A stretch of DNA of 64,000 nucleotides. It comes from an uncultured Paracoccaceae bacterium (GTDB taxonomy: Bacteria; Pseudomonadota; Alphaproteobacteria; Rhodobacterales; Rhodobacteraceae). Below, piece by piece: positions 53,087 through 61,392 of this stretch (positions are counted from its first letter, which is position 1; every line of letters begins with the position of its first letter). The notes below the pieces were generated by a model. The model saw only the letters and a program-made list of their open reading frames with translations, had not been told where the DNA came from and did not search any database. The stretch lies in NCBI GenBank assembly GCA_947498985.1, contig CANMMF010000001.1, forward strand, positions 186,001 to 250,000, written 5' to 3'. A program made the position numbers and the translations under genes.

Positions 53087-53412
53087 GATCGGGCAAGCTC
53101 GTTCACGTCATCACCGTTCAGCGTGTGACCCGAAGCATCAACGCTTCGGGCACACCCATCGACACGTGGTCATATGCCGGGTCGTTGCGGGCCGAAGTCG
53201 TCGAGCGCGCAGCACAAGACTTTCTCGAGAAGGCCGGTGAAACCTCGAAAGTTCGTGTCGTCTTTCGAACGCGGTACCTCGAAGACCTCGACGCGAAGGA
53301 CCGCATCAGCTTCGATGGTCAGACATTCGAGATTGAGGAGTTAGTACGCATCGGCCGGCGCAAAGGCCTCGAGCTGCACTGCACGCAGATCGCCGAGGAG
53401 ACGCGGACATGA
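53083..53412 (+). CDS. Head-closure/head-tail adaptor protein
   Basis: A 109-residue protein: KLVHVITVQRVTRSINASGT then TWSYAGSLRAEVVERAAQDF and RVVFRTRYLEDLDAKDRISF, typical of SPP1 gp16-type adaptors. Overlaps the small terminase gene by 4 nt. Confidence 0.85.
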   Translation: MRSGKLVHVITVQRVTRSINASGTPIDTWSYAGSLRAEVVERAAQDFLEKAGETSKVRVVFRTRYLEDLDAKDRISFDGQTFEIEELVRIGRRKGLELHCTQIAEETRT

Positions 53413-53843
53413 AGGGCACAAAGCCTCATCTGCGTATCGAGCGCGAGCCGATCGAAGAACGCCCTGCGCCGGAGTGGATGTCCGAAGATGCAAAGCAGGA
53501 ATGGGATCGGATTGTCCCGATCCTTGCCAAGCGAAAGATCCTGTCAGAAGCGGACATGGGCAGCGTCGAGACCTACTGCTGCTGTGTCGGGACCGTCCGC
53601 GAAATGGATCGTGAGATCCAGCGTACCGGCGCCACCCAGAAGGTCTACAAGGTCGACAAGGAAGGCAACTCGCTGCTTGTCTCCATCCGCAAGAACCCGG
53701 CCGTGGGCATTCGGAATGAAGCGGCGACCCAAGCACGCCTTTACGCTGCCGAGATCGGCGCAACGCCGGTTTCCAGATCGCGTCCGACAGTCGATGACGA
53801 TGACGAGGACGATGATCTGTTTTCGCATCAGGGGCTTGGCTGA
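53409..53843 (+). CDS. Phage terminase small subunit (P27 family)
   Basis: A 144-residue protein: MSEDAKQEWDRIVPILAKRK then ILSEADMGSVETYCCCVGTV, the P27-family helical pattern, with an acidic tail (DDDDEDDD). Recognises the packaging site for the large subunit, translated from the next frame with a shared base. Confidence 0.88.
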   Translation: MKGTKPHLRIEREPIEERPAPEWMSEDAKQEWDRIVPILAKRKILSEADMGSVETYCCCVGTVREMDREIQRTGATQKVYKVDKEGNSLLVSIRKNPAVGIRNEAATQARLYAAEIGATPVSRSRPTVDDDDEDDDLFSHQGLG

Positions 53844-55450
53844 TGCTTGTCCCGTCATGGATCGACAAGCCTGACGAAATTGCCGATCCTCTGGGCAAGG
53901 GTGAGTTGGCAGTCAATTGGCTGCGTAAGCTGAAGCACCCAAAGAACCGGGCGGTTGGTCACCCGTTCGAGCTCGACCCGTTTCAGGAAAACATCATCCG
54001 GCGCATCTACGGTCCGCGCCAAGAAGATGGAACTCGCATTGTGCGACGCGTGGTGCTGCTACTGCCGCGCGGGAACCGCAAGACGAGCCTCGCCGCTGCA
54101 ATCACTCTGCTCCACCTGATTGGACCGGAAAGCATTGCGGGCGGATTGATCGTCTCTGCAGCATCGGCACATGAGCAAGCTATGGAGCTGTTCAACGAAG
54201 CAGACCTGATGATCCAGTTCGATGGCCGCCTTCGCAAGAAACTCGAAGTGCGTGAATACGTTTCCCGCATCGCCAACAATGCCCTCAAGTCGCGCTACAT
54301 CGCGGTGGCAAGCGACGGCAAGGTTCAGCACGGAAAAACCCCCAATGTCGTGATCGCGGACGAGCTGCATGCCTGGGAGGGGCGCGCAGGTCTGCGGCAA
54401 TGGGAGGCGCTGGATTCCGCGCTTGTGAAAGTACCCGGCACCCTGATGATCATCGCCAGCACTTCCGGACGCGGGCAGGAAAACCTCGCGTGGCAAAACG
54501 TCGAATATGCGATCAAGGTGCAGAAGGGCGAGATCGATGATCCAGCCACCCTGCCCGTGATCTTCATGGCAGAGCCCGAAGACGATTGGCAGGACGAAGC
54601 GCTATGGCGCGCGGTGAACCCCGGTTTGAAACATGGTTACCCGGACCTGGCCGCATTCCGGGACAAAGCCCGCAAGGCCCAACACTCGCCTCTCGACCGG
54701 GACAGCTTCCTGCAATTCAATCTCAACCGCTGGCTCGATCAGACCACGTCGCCCTTTGTCGAGCTCCACGTCTATGACGAAGGCGCCCACGAGGTCGATC
54801 TTGAGGAGCAGGAAGCCGAACAAGCACCTTGCTATCTTGGCGTTGACCTCTCGAAGAATGAAGATCTTACTGTCGTCGTCGCGTGCTGGCCGAATGGCGA
54901 GGATGGCTATCAGGTGGTGCCTTTCTTCTTTTGCCCAGAGGACAACCTCCGCGCCCGTGGTGAGAAACATGGTGTTGATTACGTGTCCTGGGCAGAGGAC
55001 GGATTCATAATCCCGACCCCTGGCAACACGGTCGACCTGCGCGCCGTGGAGGCGCAGATCCGCGAGCTCTGTGCGCGCTTCAATGTGCGGGAAATCGCCT
55101 TTGATCCGACATACGGGCGATCGATGATGGCAGACCTTGTCGAGGATGGACTGCCCGCCGTCGAGTTCCGCCAAGGCTGGGTGACGATGGCGCCCGCTGT
55201 GAAGGAACTCGAGCGCGCAATTCTGGGTCGGCGCTTCAATCACGCGGGCCACCCGGTACTGCGATGGAACTTCGGAAATATCCAGCTGCGCGTGGACCCG
55301 GCCGGGAACCGGTCTTTCCATAAAGGTAAGAGCGGCGACAAAATCGACGGCGCCGTGGCGACCGCGATGGCGGTGGCGCGCTGTGCTGCGGACGAAGACC
55401 ACTTCACCAGTGCAGCGGCCTGGTTCACCGAAGACCTCTGGACTGCGTAG
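53843..55450 (+). CDS. Phage terminase large subunit
   Basis: A 535-residue motor-nuclease. The ATPase P-loop is LLPRGNRKTSLAAAI near 73-87; Walker B VVIADELHAWEG near 169; coupling motif MIIASTSGRGQENLAW follows. The RNase H-like nuclease has YLGVDLSKNEDLTVVVACWP near 332. The genes that would normally follow it, portal and capsid, lie upstream instead. Confidence 0.95.
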   Translation: MLVPSWIDKPDEIADPLGKGELAVNWLRKLKHPKNRAVGHPFELDPFQENIIRRIYGPRQEDGTRIVRRVVLLLPRGNRKTSLAAAITLLHLIGPESIAGGLIVSAASAHEQAMELFNEADLMIQFDGRLRKKLEVREYVSRIANNALKSRYIAVASDGKVQHGKTPNVVIADELHAWEGRAGLRQWEALDSALVKVPGTLMIIASTSGRGQENLAWQNVEYAIKVQKGEIDDPATLPVIFMAEPEDDWQDEALWRAVNPGLKHGYPDLAAFRDKARKAQHSPLDRDSFLQFNLNRWLDQTTSPFVELHVYDEGAHEVDLEEQEAEQAPCYLGVDLSKNEDLTVVVACWPNGEDGYQVVPFFFCPEDNLRARGEKHGVDYVSWAEDGFIIPTPGNTVDLRAVEAQIRELCARFNVREIAFDPTYGRSMMADLVEDGLPAVEFRQGWVTMAPAVKELERAILGRRFNHAGHPVLRWNFGNIQLRVDPAGNRSFHKGKSGDKIDGAVATAMAVARCAADEDHFTSAAAWFTEDLWTA

Positions 55451-55459
55451 GAGAGACCC

Positions 55460-57760
55460 ATGGATGAAGAACGGCTGATCGTATCTCTTGAGGCGCGCAT
55501 TCGCGAGTTCGAGAAGAACATGGCCAAGGCCGAACGACGTGGAACGCACTCGTTTACTCGACTGCAACGCGGATCGAAAATGGCCACTTCGGCAATGGAG
55601 CGTGACATGATCCGGTCAACATCACGGATCAACCAGGCGCTGGCCACCACATCCTCCAAAATCGGATTGCTGAGCAAGGCCTTTGCGGCCGGAGCTATAG
55701 CGGCCGGCATGGCAGCCATCACACAAGGAAGTCGGCAAGCGGTTCGGTCCATCGCCGATCTTGAGCGTGCGGCGTCGCGCGCCGGTTTGAGTGTGACCGC
55801 CTTTCAGCAGATCAAGTTCGTAGCCGAGCAGAACCGGATCGACATCGGCGCGATGATCGATGGCTTTAAGGAACTGAACCTGCGCGCCGATGAATTTATC
55901 TCGACTGGTGCCGGTCCAGCGGCGGAGGCCTTCCGGCGTCTTGGCTATGACGCGCGCGATCTCGAGCGGCGCCTTGAAGACCCAACCGAACTGTTTCTCG
56001 ACCTGGTCGACCGGCTCGAGGATCTCGATCGCGCTGCGCAAATCCGCGTCGCCGACGAAGTGTTCGGGGGCACCGGCGGTGAGCGCTTTGTCGAGTTGCT
56101 GGCTCAGGGTGATGAAGGCATCCGGCAATTGATGACCCGCGCCGACGAGCTGGGCCTCGTGATGGACGAACGCACCATCGCGAAGGCCGCGGAGCTCGAT
56201 CAGAAGTTTGCGGAAATCACGGCGCGCGTTTCGACCCTCGCCAAGACGATCGTCGTGGACCTCGCGGGATCTATTGAAGACGCACTGACAATTGGCGTCG
56301 ATGACATCTTTGGCTCGGCCGAGCGTGCGATTTCGATGATGGGCGAGGCCAACTACAACGCTCTCAAAGACACTGCCAGTCTGACCGATGAGACCCGCGC
56401 GAGCGTCGAAGGGTTGATCGGAACTTATGACGAGCTCTTCGCCAGCATCAATGCGGCCACGGGCCCGGACGGTATCCGGCTGATGGATGTCGCCGACGTC
56501 GATGTAGCCCACGAGCTCGCCGCAGTTCTGGTGGACATCGACCGGGAAATGGTCGCGTTTCAGAACGGAGAGATCGCCGCGGCGGACTTCGAGGCGCAGG
56601 TGGGCAGCCTGGTTGGTGAAGCGCAGATCCTTGTGGGCGAGCTCGGGGCAATCGACGCGCAGCGCTTCGGAAACGTGATCCAAGCCATCAGCGGCATTGC
56701 CATCGCTCTGGCCAACGCTGCCGCCCAGGCGGCAAACCTGAGGGCGAACCTGCCGGTGGGCAACTCGGAGACAGAGCTCACCTATGGACCGCAGAACGGT
56801 CGCCCGCGGTACAATTCACCCGGCAGCGACACCGCACCTCGCACCTCTCCGCGCCCAAAATTACCAAGCGTGAACCACTCCTTCGGTGTACCAGGGCGCA
56901 CGGTCTCGCGCGGCGGTGGGGGAGGCGGTGGCGCACGGCGTGGCTCAGGCGGCGGAGGCGGCGGAGCGCGCCAGAGGCCGGATGGGTTCGCACGCGAACT
57001 GGAACGGACGCGAGAGGATATTGCCCTGCTCGAAGCGGAGGCCGTGGCATTGCTCGCAGTGGCGCAAAGCGGACGCGAGTATGGCGATGCCGTTGAGTTT
57101 GCCAAGGTCCGCGCCAAGCTGCTCTATGAAGCGCAGCAGGCTGGCAAAGAGATCACGCCAGAGTTGACCGCAGAAATCGACAGCCTCGCATATGCCTATG
57201 ACCAGGCGGGGCTTGCGGCCGAAAAGGCCGCTGAAAAGCTGGAGCGCATGGAGGATGATGCGCAGCGCGGTGCGGACGCGATGAGCGACCTGTTTTTGAG
57301 CATCCTCGATGGCTCCAAGTCGGCGAAAGAGGCGCTGGCGGATTTGCTGGTGCAGATCGCCCGCGTCCAAATCCAACGCGCCTTTTCCGATATGGCCAGC
57401 AGCGGCGGCTTCTTTGGCCTCTTGGGGGGTCTTTTGGGCGGCGCGCGGGCCGGTGGTGGACCGACACGCAGCGGCGTGCCGTACCTGGTCAACGAACGGA
57501 CAGCCCGAAGCGAGATCTTCGTGCCCAGCCAATCCGGCGGTGTTCTGAACGTGCCGCAGGCGCAAGCGGCACTTCGGCAACAGGCCGGAGGGGCAAGCGG
57601 GACCGTCACGCTCAACTTTGCGCCGGTGATCGACGCCAAGGGAGCCGATGCAGCCGCCGTCGCGCAGCTCGCGGCAGAGCAGAAGATGCTCGCCAACTCC
57701 TTCGAAGGCCGGGTCTACGACGCCATGCGCAAAGCGCGTCGGCGCAACATTCAACTTTGA
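55460..57760 (+). CDS. Tail tape measure protein
   Basis: A 766-residue protein. Coiled-coil N-terminus (LIVSLEARIREFEKNMAKAE, then SKIGLLSKAFAAGAIAAGMA), the PhageMin_Tail core VEQNRIDIGAMIDGFKELNL, long helical middle, a glycine-rich segment near 485-510, then a coiled coil and the C-terminal FADMASSGG-type hydrophobic end. A 766-residue ruler implies a siphovirus-type tail of roughly 110 nm if used as such. Confidence 0.9.
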   Translation: MDEERLIVSLEARIREFEKNMAKAERRGTHSFTRLQRGSKMATSAMERDMIRSTSRINQALATTSSKIGLLSKAFAAGAIAAGMAAITQGSRQAVRSIADLERAASRAGLSVTAFQQIKFVAEQNRIDIGAMIDGFKELNLRADEFISTGAGPAAEAFRRLGYDARDLERRLEDPTELFLDLVDRLEDLDRAAQIRVADEVFGGTGGERFVELLAQGDEGIRQLMTRADELGLVMDERTIAKAAELDQKFAEITARVSTLAKTIVVDLAGSIEDALTIGVDDIFGSAERAISMMGEANYNALKDTASLTDETRASVEGLIGTYDELFASINAATGPDGIRLMDVADVDVAHELAAVLVDIDREMVAFQNGEIAAADFEAQVGSLVGEAQILVGELGAIDAQRFGNVIQAISGIAIALANAAAQAANLRANLPVGNSETELTYGPQNGRPRYNSPGSDTAPRTSPRPKLPSVNHSFGVPGRTVSRGGGGGGGARRGSGGGGGGARQRPDGFARELERTREDIALLEAEAVALLAVAQSGREYGDAVEFAKVRAKLLYEAQQAGKEITPELTAEIDSLAYAYDQAGLAAEKAAEKLERMEDDAQRGADAMSDLFLSILDGSKSAKEALADLLVQIARVQIQRAFSDMASSGGFFGLLGGLLGGARAGGGPTRSGVPYLVNERTARSEIFVPSQSGGVLNVPQAQAALRQQAGGASGTVTLNFAPVIDAKGADAAAVAQLAAEQKMLANSFEGRVYDAMRKARRRNIQL

Positions 57761-57769
57761 GGGAACTCA

Positions 57770-58396
57770 ATGACGCTGATTTTTCCACGGGACATGGTTT
57801 CCGCCGAAAGCTGGTATTCCGCTGACTTCCGTCTGCAACGCAGCCAAGAGATTTCGCGGACGTCCGGCGGTCAGATACAGGCGCGGGACCTGGCGCCGTC
57901 CTACTGGCGCGCAACATTTCTGTCTGTGCCGCTCGAGTATCGCGACGCCATTGCGCTGAGGATGGATTTCGAAACGCTGGGCGGCGCCTTGCGGCCTTTC
58001 AATGCGGCGACGCTGGGTGTGTCCGCACCGGCGCAATGGAGCGGGGAGGATTTGTCTACGGTGACCGTCGCGGAGATCTCTGCGGACCGCACAGGGCTCC
58101 GCCTCGACGGCTTGCCCGCCGGGTTTGAGCTGACCGCAGGCGACTACCTTACGGTTTCCAAATCCGGAGCCACCGAACTGCATGGCCTCGCACGCGGAGG
58201 CATTGCGGATGGTGCAGGTCTTTCGCCCCTCATCCATGTTGTTCCGAAGCTCCGGCCGGTTGTCAGCGTCGGTGACAGTGTTGCGCTACAGCCACCCTTC
58301 GCAGAGATGCTGCTCGAGCCCGGAACCCTCGCGAGCACGCGGCATTCTGCAGCGCACTGGCAGGTTTCATTCGAAGCCGTGCAGGTGCTGAGATGA
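57770..58396 (+). CDS. Phage protein after the tape measure, unknown
   Basis: A 208-residue protein (YSADFRLQRSQEISRTSGGQ then YWRATFLSVPLEYRDAIALR). Beta-rich; the position suggests a distal tail or adhesion-related protein, but no family is recognised. Overlaps the next gene by 4 nt. Confidence 0.6.
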   Translation: MTLIFPRDMVSAESWYSADFRLQRSQEISRTSGGQIQARDLAPSYWRATFLSVPLEYRDAIALRMDFETLGGALRPFNAATLGVSAPAQWSGEDLSTVTVAEISADRTGLRLDGLPAGFELTAGDYLTVSKSGATELHGLARGGIADGAGLSPLIHVVPKLRPVVSVGDSVALQPPFAEMLLEPGTLASTRHSAAHWQVSFEAVQVLR

Positions 58397-58743
58397 GGTT
58401 GCAGCGGCTTCTCTGCGCCGCTCTGCAGGCCGAGCTGGCTGGTGACGTCGTGAGGTTGCCGGAAGGGTCCAAGATCCTTTGGCGGGCTTTCTTGGACCTC
58501 TCTGCTGCTCGTACTTGCGCCGCAGGTGGTCCGGACCCGATTCAATACAGCGAAATCGCTGCCTGGGCGCATCTTATGCGCGTGCCACTCGAGCCCGAAC
58601 ATGTCCGGCTTTTGCGCAAGTTGGACCGGATATGGTTGGAGAAGGTCTATGACAAGAGAAACGCGCCGGAGGGTGTTGAAGCCCTTCCGGCGCGCTCGGA
58701 ACATGCAATTACGCCTGCGATGTTCGATATCGCCCTCATGTGA
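58393..58743 (+). CDS. Phage tail-assembly-chaperone-like protein
   Basis: A 116-residue protein. SEIAAWAHLMRVPLEPEHVR LLRKLD WLEKVY follows the pattern xxEIxAWxxLxxxPLxPxEVxxLxxLDxxWL seen in tail-assembly chaperones. It is the last gene of the structural module, placed after the tape measure rather than before. Confidence 0.55.
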   Translation: MRLQRLLCAALQAELAGDVVRLPEGSKILWRAFLDLSAARTCAAGGPDPIQYSEIAAWAHLMRVPLEPEHVRLLRKLDRIWLEKVYDKRNAPEGVEALPARSEHAITPAMFDIALM

Positions 58744-58800
58744 GGCAGACGGGCCCTATCCGCTCCACACTCAGCGAGCGGACGCATTGCATGGGTAGTT

Positions 58801-58983
58801 TCAGTTCCAAGTAAAGCCTTTGTAACTGCCCTTCAATGCATTCGCGCACGTCGAGACAAGCGCAACAAACTGCTCATCTTTCAAGGTTGGCTTCGTTCCA
58901 TGTTCGTTAAACCAGAGCGTTTGCGCCATCTCTAAAGCGACGCGAGCTGTCGAATCGTGTTGCATTTTCGTTCCTTCCGGCAT
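58801..58983 (-). CDS. Small protein, unknown
   Basis: A 60-residue protein on the opposite strand of the structural module (ARVALEMAQTLWFNEHGTKP, then EQFVALVSTCANALKGSYKG). ATG 58983 has GAGGTAG upstream. No family recognised; possibly a regulator or accessory protein of the element. Confidence 0.5.
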   Translation of the reverse strand: MPEGTKMQHDSTARVALEMAQTLWFNEHGTKPTLKDEQFVALVSTCANALKGSYKGFTWN

Positions 58984-59433
58984 TTCGCTACCTCATGTGT
59001 GTGTATTGAGAGAAGACACTATAGCTTGTAGGCCAGTCCTCCAAAACGGCTTTTTAAAGAATTCCGTCGCAAGCGCGTTTGGGTTGTTGAAAACCGGCGC
59101 AGCAGGGCGTCCCCGGCAGCGACAATGCAAAGCAGATCGCCCTTTACGGGCTTGCTCTGCGCAAAAACTGGATGCACTGTATCTGTGGGCCTCAAAACCC
59201 GGACTGTGATAGCCGCAACACCTTGCGAGGTTACCTACGTTGGCGCGTAGGGCGGCGAAACGCGTTGACGCTTGGCGGCGCGACGCTCCGACAATTTATG
59301 TCGGGGTGGCGACGCCATACAAGACTCCTCTTAAGGGGAAAACCGTCGCGCCTCTCTCACAGGAGGTTTTGAGCACCCCGGCGCCAGTCCGCTACTGGCA
59401 CGGCTGGAACATGCCATAACTGTGAGAAAATCC
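58984..59433. other. 450-bp structured gap without a clear gene
   Basis: I see no convincing reading frame. It does contain several hairpins: GCAGA..GCCC-TTTAC-GGGC..TCTGC around 59131-59162, CCGACA-ATTTA-TGTCGG at 59288-59304, and several repeats of GGCG/CGCC near 59225-59395. A structured non-coding RNA or replication/packaging signal of the element is possible but unproven. Confidence 0.35.
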
Positions 59434-59664
59434 ATGACATTAGTATCGCAAACCAAACTGCCTAGCCTAGGACATCTGCCTCAAGCCAACGCGACGCCCC
59501 ACACAGATGACGTGGCTTCGCTTCTGACGGAGATCCTCGATCTCTTGCACGCGACCGATCTCATCCTGACCAGTGCTGAGGACACTGCACCGGTGCACTC
59601 ATTGATTAAGGCGACACAGCGCGCCGCCTATGGGCTTGAAGATTTCATTAAGGGAGTGGCGTGA
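59434..59664 (+). CDS. Small protein, unknown
   Basis: A 76-residue protein (TKLPSLGHLPQANATPHTDD, then LLTEILDLLHATDLILTSAE). No family recognised. Shares its stop with the next gene's start (TGATG), the first of a three-gene block. An upstream in-frame GTG (59422) is an alternative start. Confidence 0.5.
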   Translation: MTLVSQTKLPSLGHLPQANATPHTDDVASLLTEILDLLHATDLILTSAEDTAPVHSLIKATQRAAYGLEDFIKGVA

Positions 59665-59999
59665 TGGGCTGCGAGACCAAAGTAATTGAAGGCAGCCAAG
59701 CAGAACCAGCGACGCGAAAGTTCGAGGTTCCTTGGAGCGAAGAAACCCCCTATAGGAGGGCCGCCTACCTTTCCGAGCTCGTTATGGCGGCGTCCCGGGT
59801 CGTGGATTCACTTGATAACGCGGCAGTCTATGGAAGTGGCCTCAGTTCACTCATGACCGTCCTAGAAGAGAGGGCGTCAGCTTTGTGCGTGGAGTTGGAT
59901 GCGCCGGCTTTCGATGAGGATTGGCCTGCAACATCAGCAGCGCTGTCCATTGATCCAACGCTTGGGTTTTCTGCCGAAGAAGTGGGTGAGGAAACATGA
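59664..59999 (+). CDS. Small acidic protein, unknown
   Basis: A 111-residue protein (PWSEETPYRRAAYLSELVMA, then SLMTVLEERASALCVELDAP). Helical and acidic. Overlaps the next gene by 4 nt; same block of orphan genes. Confidence 0.55.
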   Translation: MGCETKVIEGSQAEPATRKFEVPWSEETPYRRAAYLSELVMAASRVVDSLDNAAVYGSGLSSLMTVLEERASALCVELDAPAFDEDWPATSAALSIDPTLGFSAEEVGEET

Positions 60000-60451
60000 G
60001 CAATGATCCGCACAAATTTGGCTGCGATGCTGCAGTCAATCGTCGCACGGCCTTCTCAGCTCTGCCAGTGACCGGTCTCGCCATCGCGCTCGCGTTACCA
60101 GGAAATATCGAGGGTAATGTCAGCGATCCGGTCGTCTCGCTCTATGCCGAATGGCTGACTGCTCGAAAACAATGGCGGGCGCTCGCGGAGTTGCCTGGCA
60201 ATGAAAACTGGCGTCTCCCTCAATCACTTGCGGCCGAAGCGCGGGAGAAAGAAGCAGCGGCCAAGATGCTGTCAACGAGACCAACGTCTTTGGCTGGTGT
60301 CGGGGCTCTTGCTGCACTGCTTTGGGACGAAGTGAATCCAGGCTTTAACGATCCGGACGAATTTGCGAGTGCGGTCTGTTCCCTTGAGTGCCAGCTCGTG
60401 CTCGCAATATGGCGACATTGTACTGGCCAAGATGGGTATTCGCTCACCTAG
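59996..60451 (+). CDS. Hypothetical protein with signal-like segment
   Basis: A 151-residue protein. NRRTAFSALPVTGLAIALAL (about 16-35) looks like a twin-arginine or membrane anchor, after a short lead; SLYAEWLTARKQWRALAELP follows. The 'DP-x5-EW-x4-W' pattern recurs in hypothetical proteins of alphaproteobacterial mobile elements as I remember them; no function. Confidence 0.55.
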   Translation: MSNDPHKFGCDAAVNRRTAFSALPVTGLAIALALPGNIEGNVSDPVVSLYAEWLTARKQWRALAELPGNENWRLPQSLAAEAREKEAAAKMLSTRPTSLAGVGALAALLWDEVNPGFNDPDEFASAVCSLECQLVLAIWRHCTGQDGYSLT

Positions 60452-60474
60452 GCACAGCAAAATAAAACTACCGG

Positions 60475-60529
60475 TTGACAGCTTATAAGGTCCTCCATAA
60501 TGATACCAATAGGTACATTTATGGAGGAC
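60475..60529 (+). promoter_or_regulatory. Promoter overlapped by an 11-bp inverted repeat reaching the RBS
   Basis: TTGACA at 60475-60480 pairs with a -10-like CATAAT or TAATGA at 60496-60503. GTCCTCCATAA (60490-60500) is a perfect complement of TTATGGAGGAC (60519-60529), which includes the Shine-Dalgarno GGAGGA of the gene at 60534. Inside, TACC-AATA-GGTA (60504-60515) is another palindrome. An operator is the simpler reading, since the left arm overlaps the -10. Confidence 0.65.
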
Positions 60530-60533
60530 AGTT

Positions 60534-61097
60534 ATGCGCCGGAACGAATTGCTGAAAGTGACGAAACTTGAGCCTGCGCGGTTCACGAAGATGAAGAACC
60601 TAGGCAACTTGCCTTTTGTGCCCGATCTTCAAATGGACGAAAAGGAAGTCGGTGAAACGGCGTGGTCGTGGGCCAACTATAGTGTGTCCGATTGCATCGC
60701 ATTGCGCGCCATGATGGATGCCATGGACCATCCGTCACCAAAGCATGGCGCAAGCGAGGACGCCGATAAGCTTTCGGGGCTCAACCAGCGTACTGCGAGG
60801 GCCCTTGTAGAAAACGGCCTCTCTGAGCTTTTTGCACATCACACTATTGGAGATCTGTTCCGCTTCGACTTGGATGATTTGTGGATTGCATGGTTTGCTG
60901 ACCTTTTTTTTGAAGAAGCCGGGCGCGAAGTTGGTGCGGGAACATTTCTTGCCGGAAGCTTGCCGAAGATCCTGGAAAACAATCCGAACAGCACAAACCT
61001 TAGGCGTATCGTGCTTGTGAACGTCAGCCGTGCCGCTCGCTCGGTCGCTGAGTGCGCAAAAGCTAACGGTATTCGCCTCGAGCCGCTCGGCACATAG
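60534..61097 (+). CDS. Protein with HTH-like N-terminus, unknown
   Basis: A 187-residue protein. The N-terminus NELLKVTKLEPARFTKMKNL resembles a MerR-type HTH; the middle (LSGLNQRTARALVENGLSEL) and C-terminus (LRRIVLVNVSRAARSVAECA) are helical. GGAGGA precedes the ATG at 60534. Its promoter carries the inverted repeat noted above, suggesting autoregulation. Confidence 0.55.
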   Translation: MRRNELLKVTKLEPARFTKMKNLGNLPFVPDLQMDEKEVGETAWSWANYSVSDCIALRAMMDAMDHPSPKHGASEDADKLSGLNQRTARALVENGLSELFAHHTIGDLFRFDLDDLWIAWFADLFFEEAGREVGAGTFLAGSLPKILENNPNSTNLRRIVLVNVSRAARSVAECAKANGIRLEPLGT

Positions 61098-61116
61098 AAG
61101 CGGAGCGGGCCGTAGC

Positions 61117-61392
61117 ATGACTAGCGTGATCGTCGTTGCCAAAGAAGAGCTAAGAAACCTGATCCGTGAAGCCGTGCGCGCTGAACTGGCTACGGGTGGA
61201 AAGTCCGAAGCGTGGCTTTCCGTTTCAATCGTAGCCGATCGGCTCGGCAAGAGCGAAAAAACCATCCGGGCATGGATCAAAGACGGTCGATTCACTCGCT
61301 ATTCCGGAGGGGACGGCCGACCCTATCTCGTTTCGTCCTTGGAGGTCGAGGAGTTGAGGCGCTCGGCCAATTCGTCACCAGATGCCTCATAA
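61117..61392 (+). CDS. HTH protein, excisionase-like
   Basis: A 91-residue protein. SVSIVADRLGKSEKTIRAWI (about 37-56) is an HTH of the excisionase type, with IKDGRFTRYSGGDGRPYLVS. Reads towards the integrase gene and overlaps its end by 70 bp in antisense, so the two could interfere. Candidate recombination directionality factor. Confidence 0.6.
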   Translation: MTSVIVVAKEELRNLIREAVRAELATGGKSEAWLSVSIVADRLGKSEKTIRAWIKDGRFTRYSGGDGRPYLVSSLEVEELRRSANSSPDAS

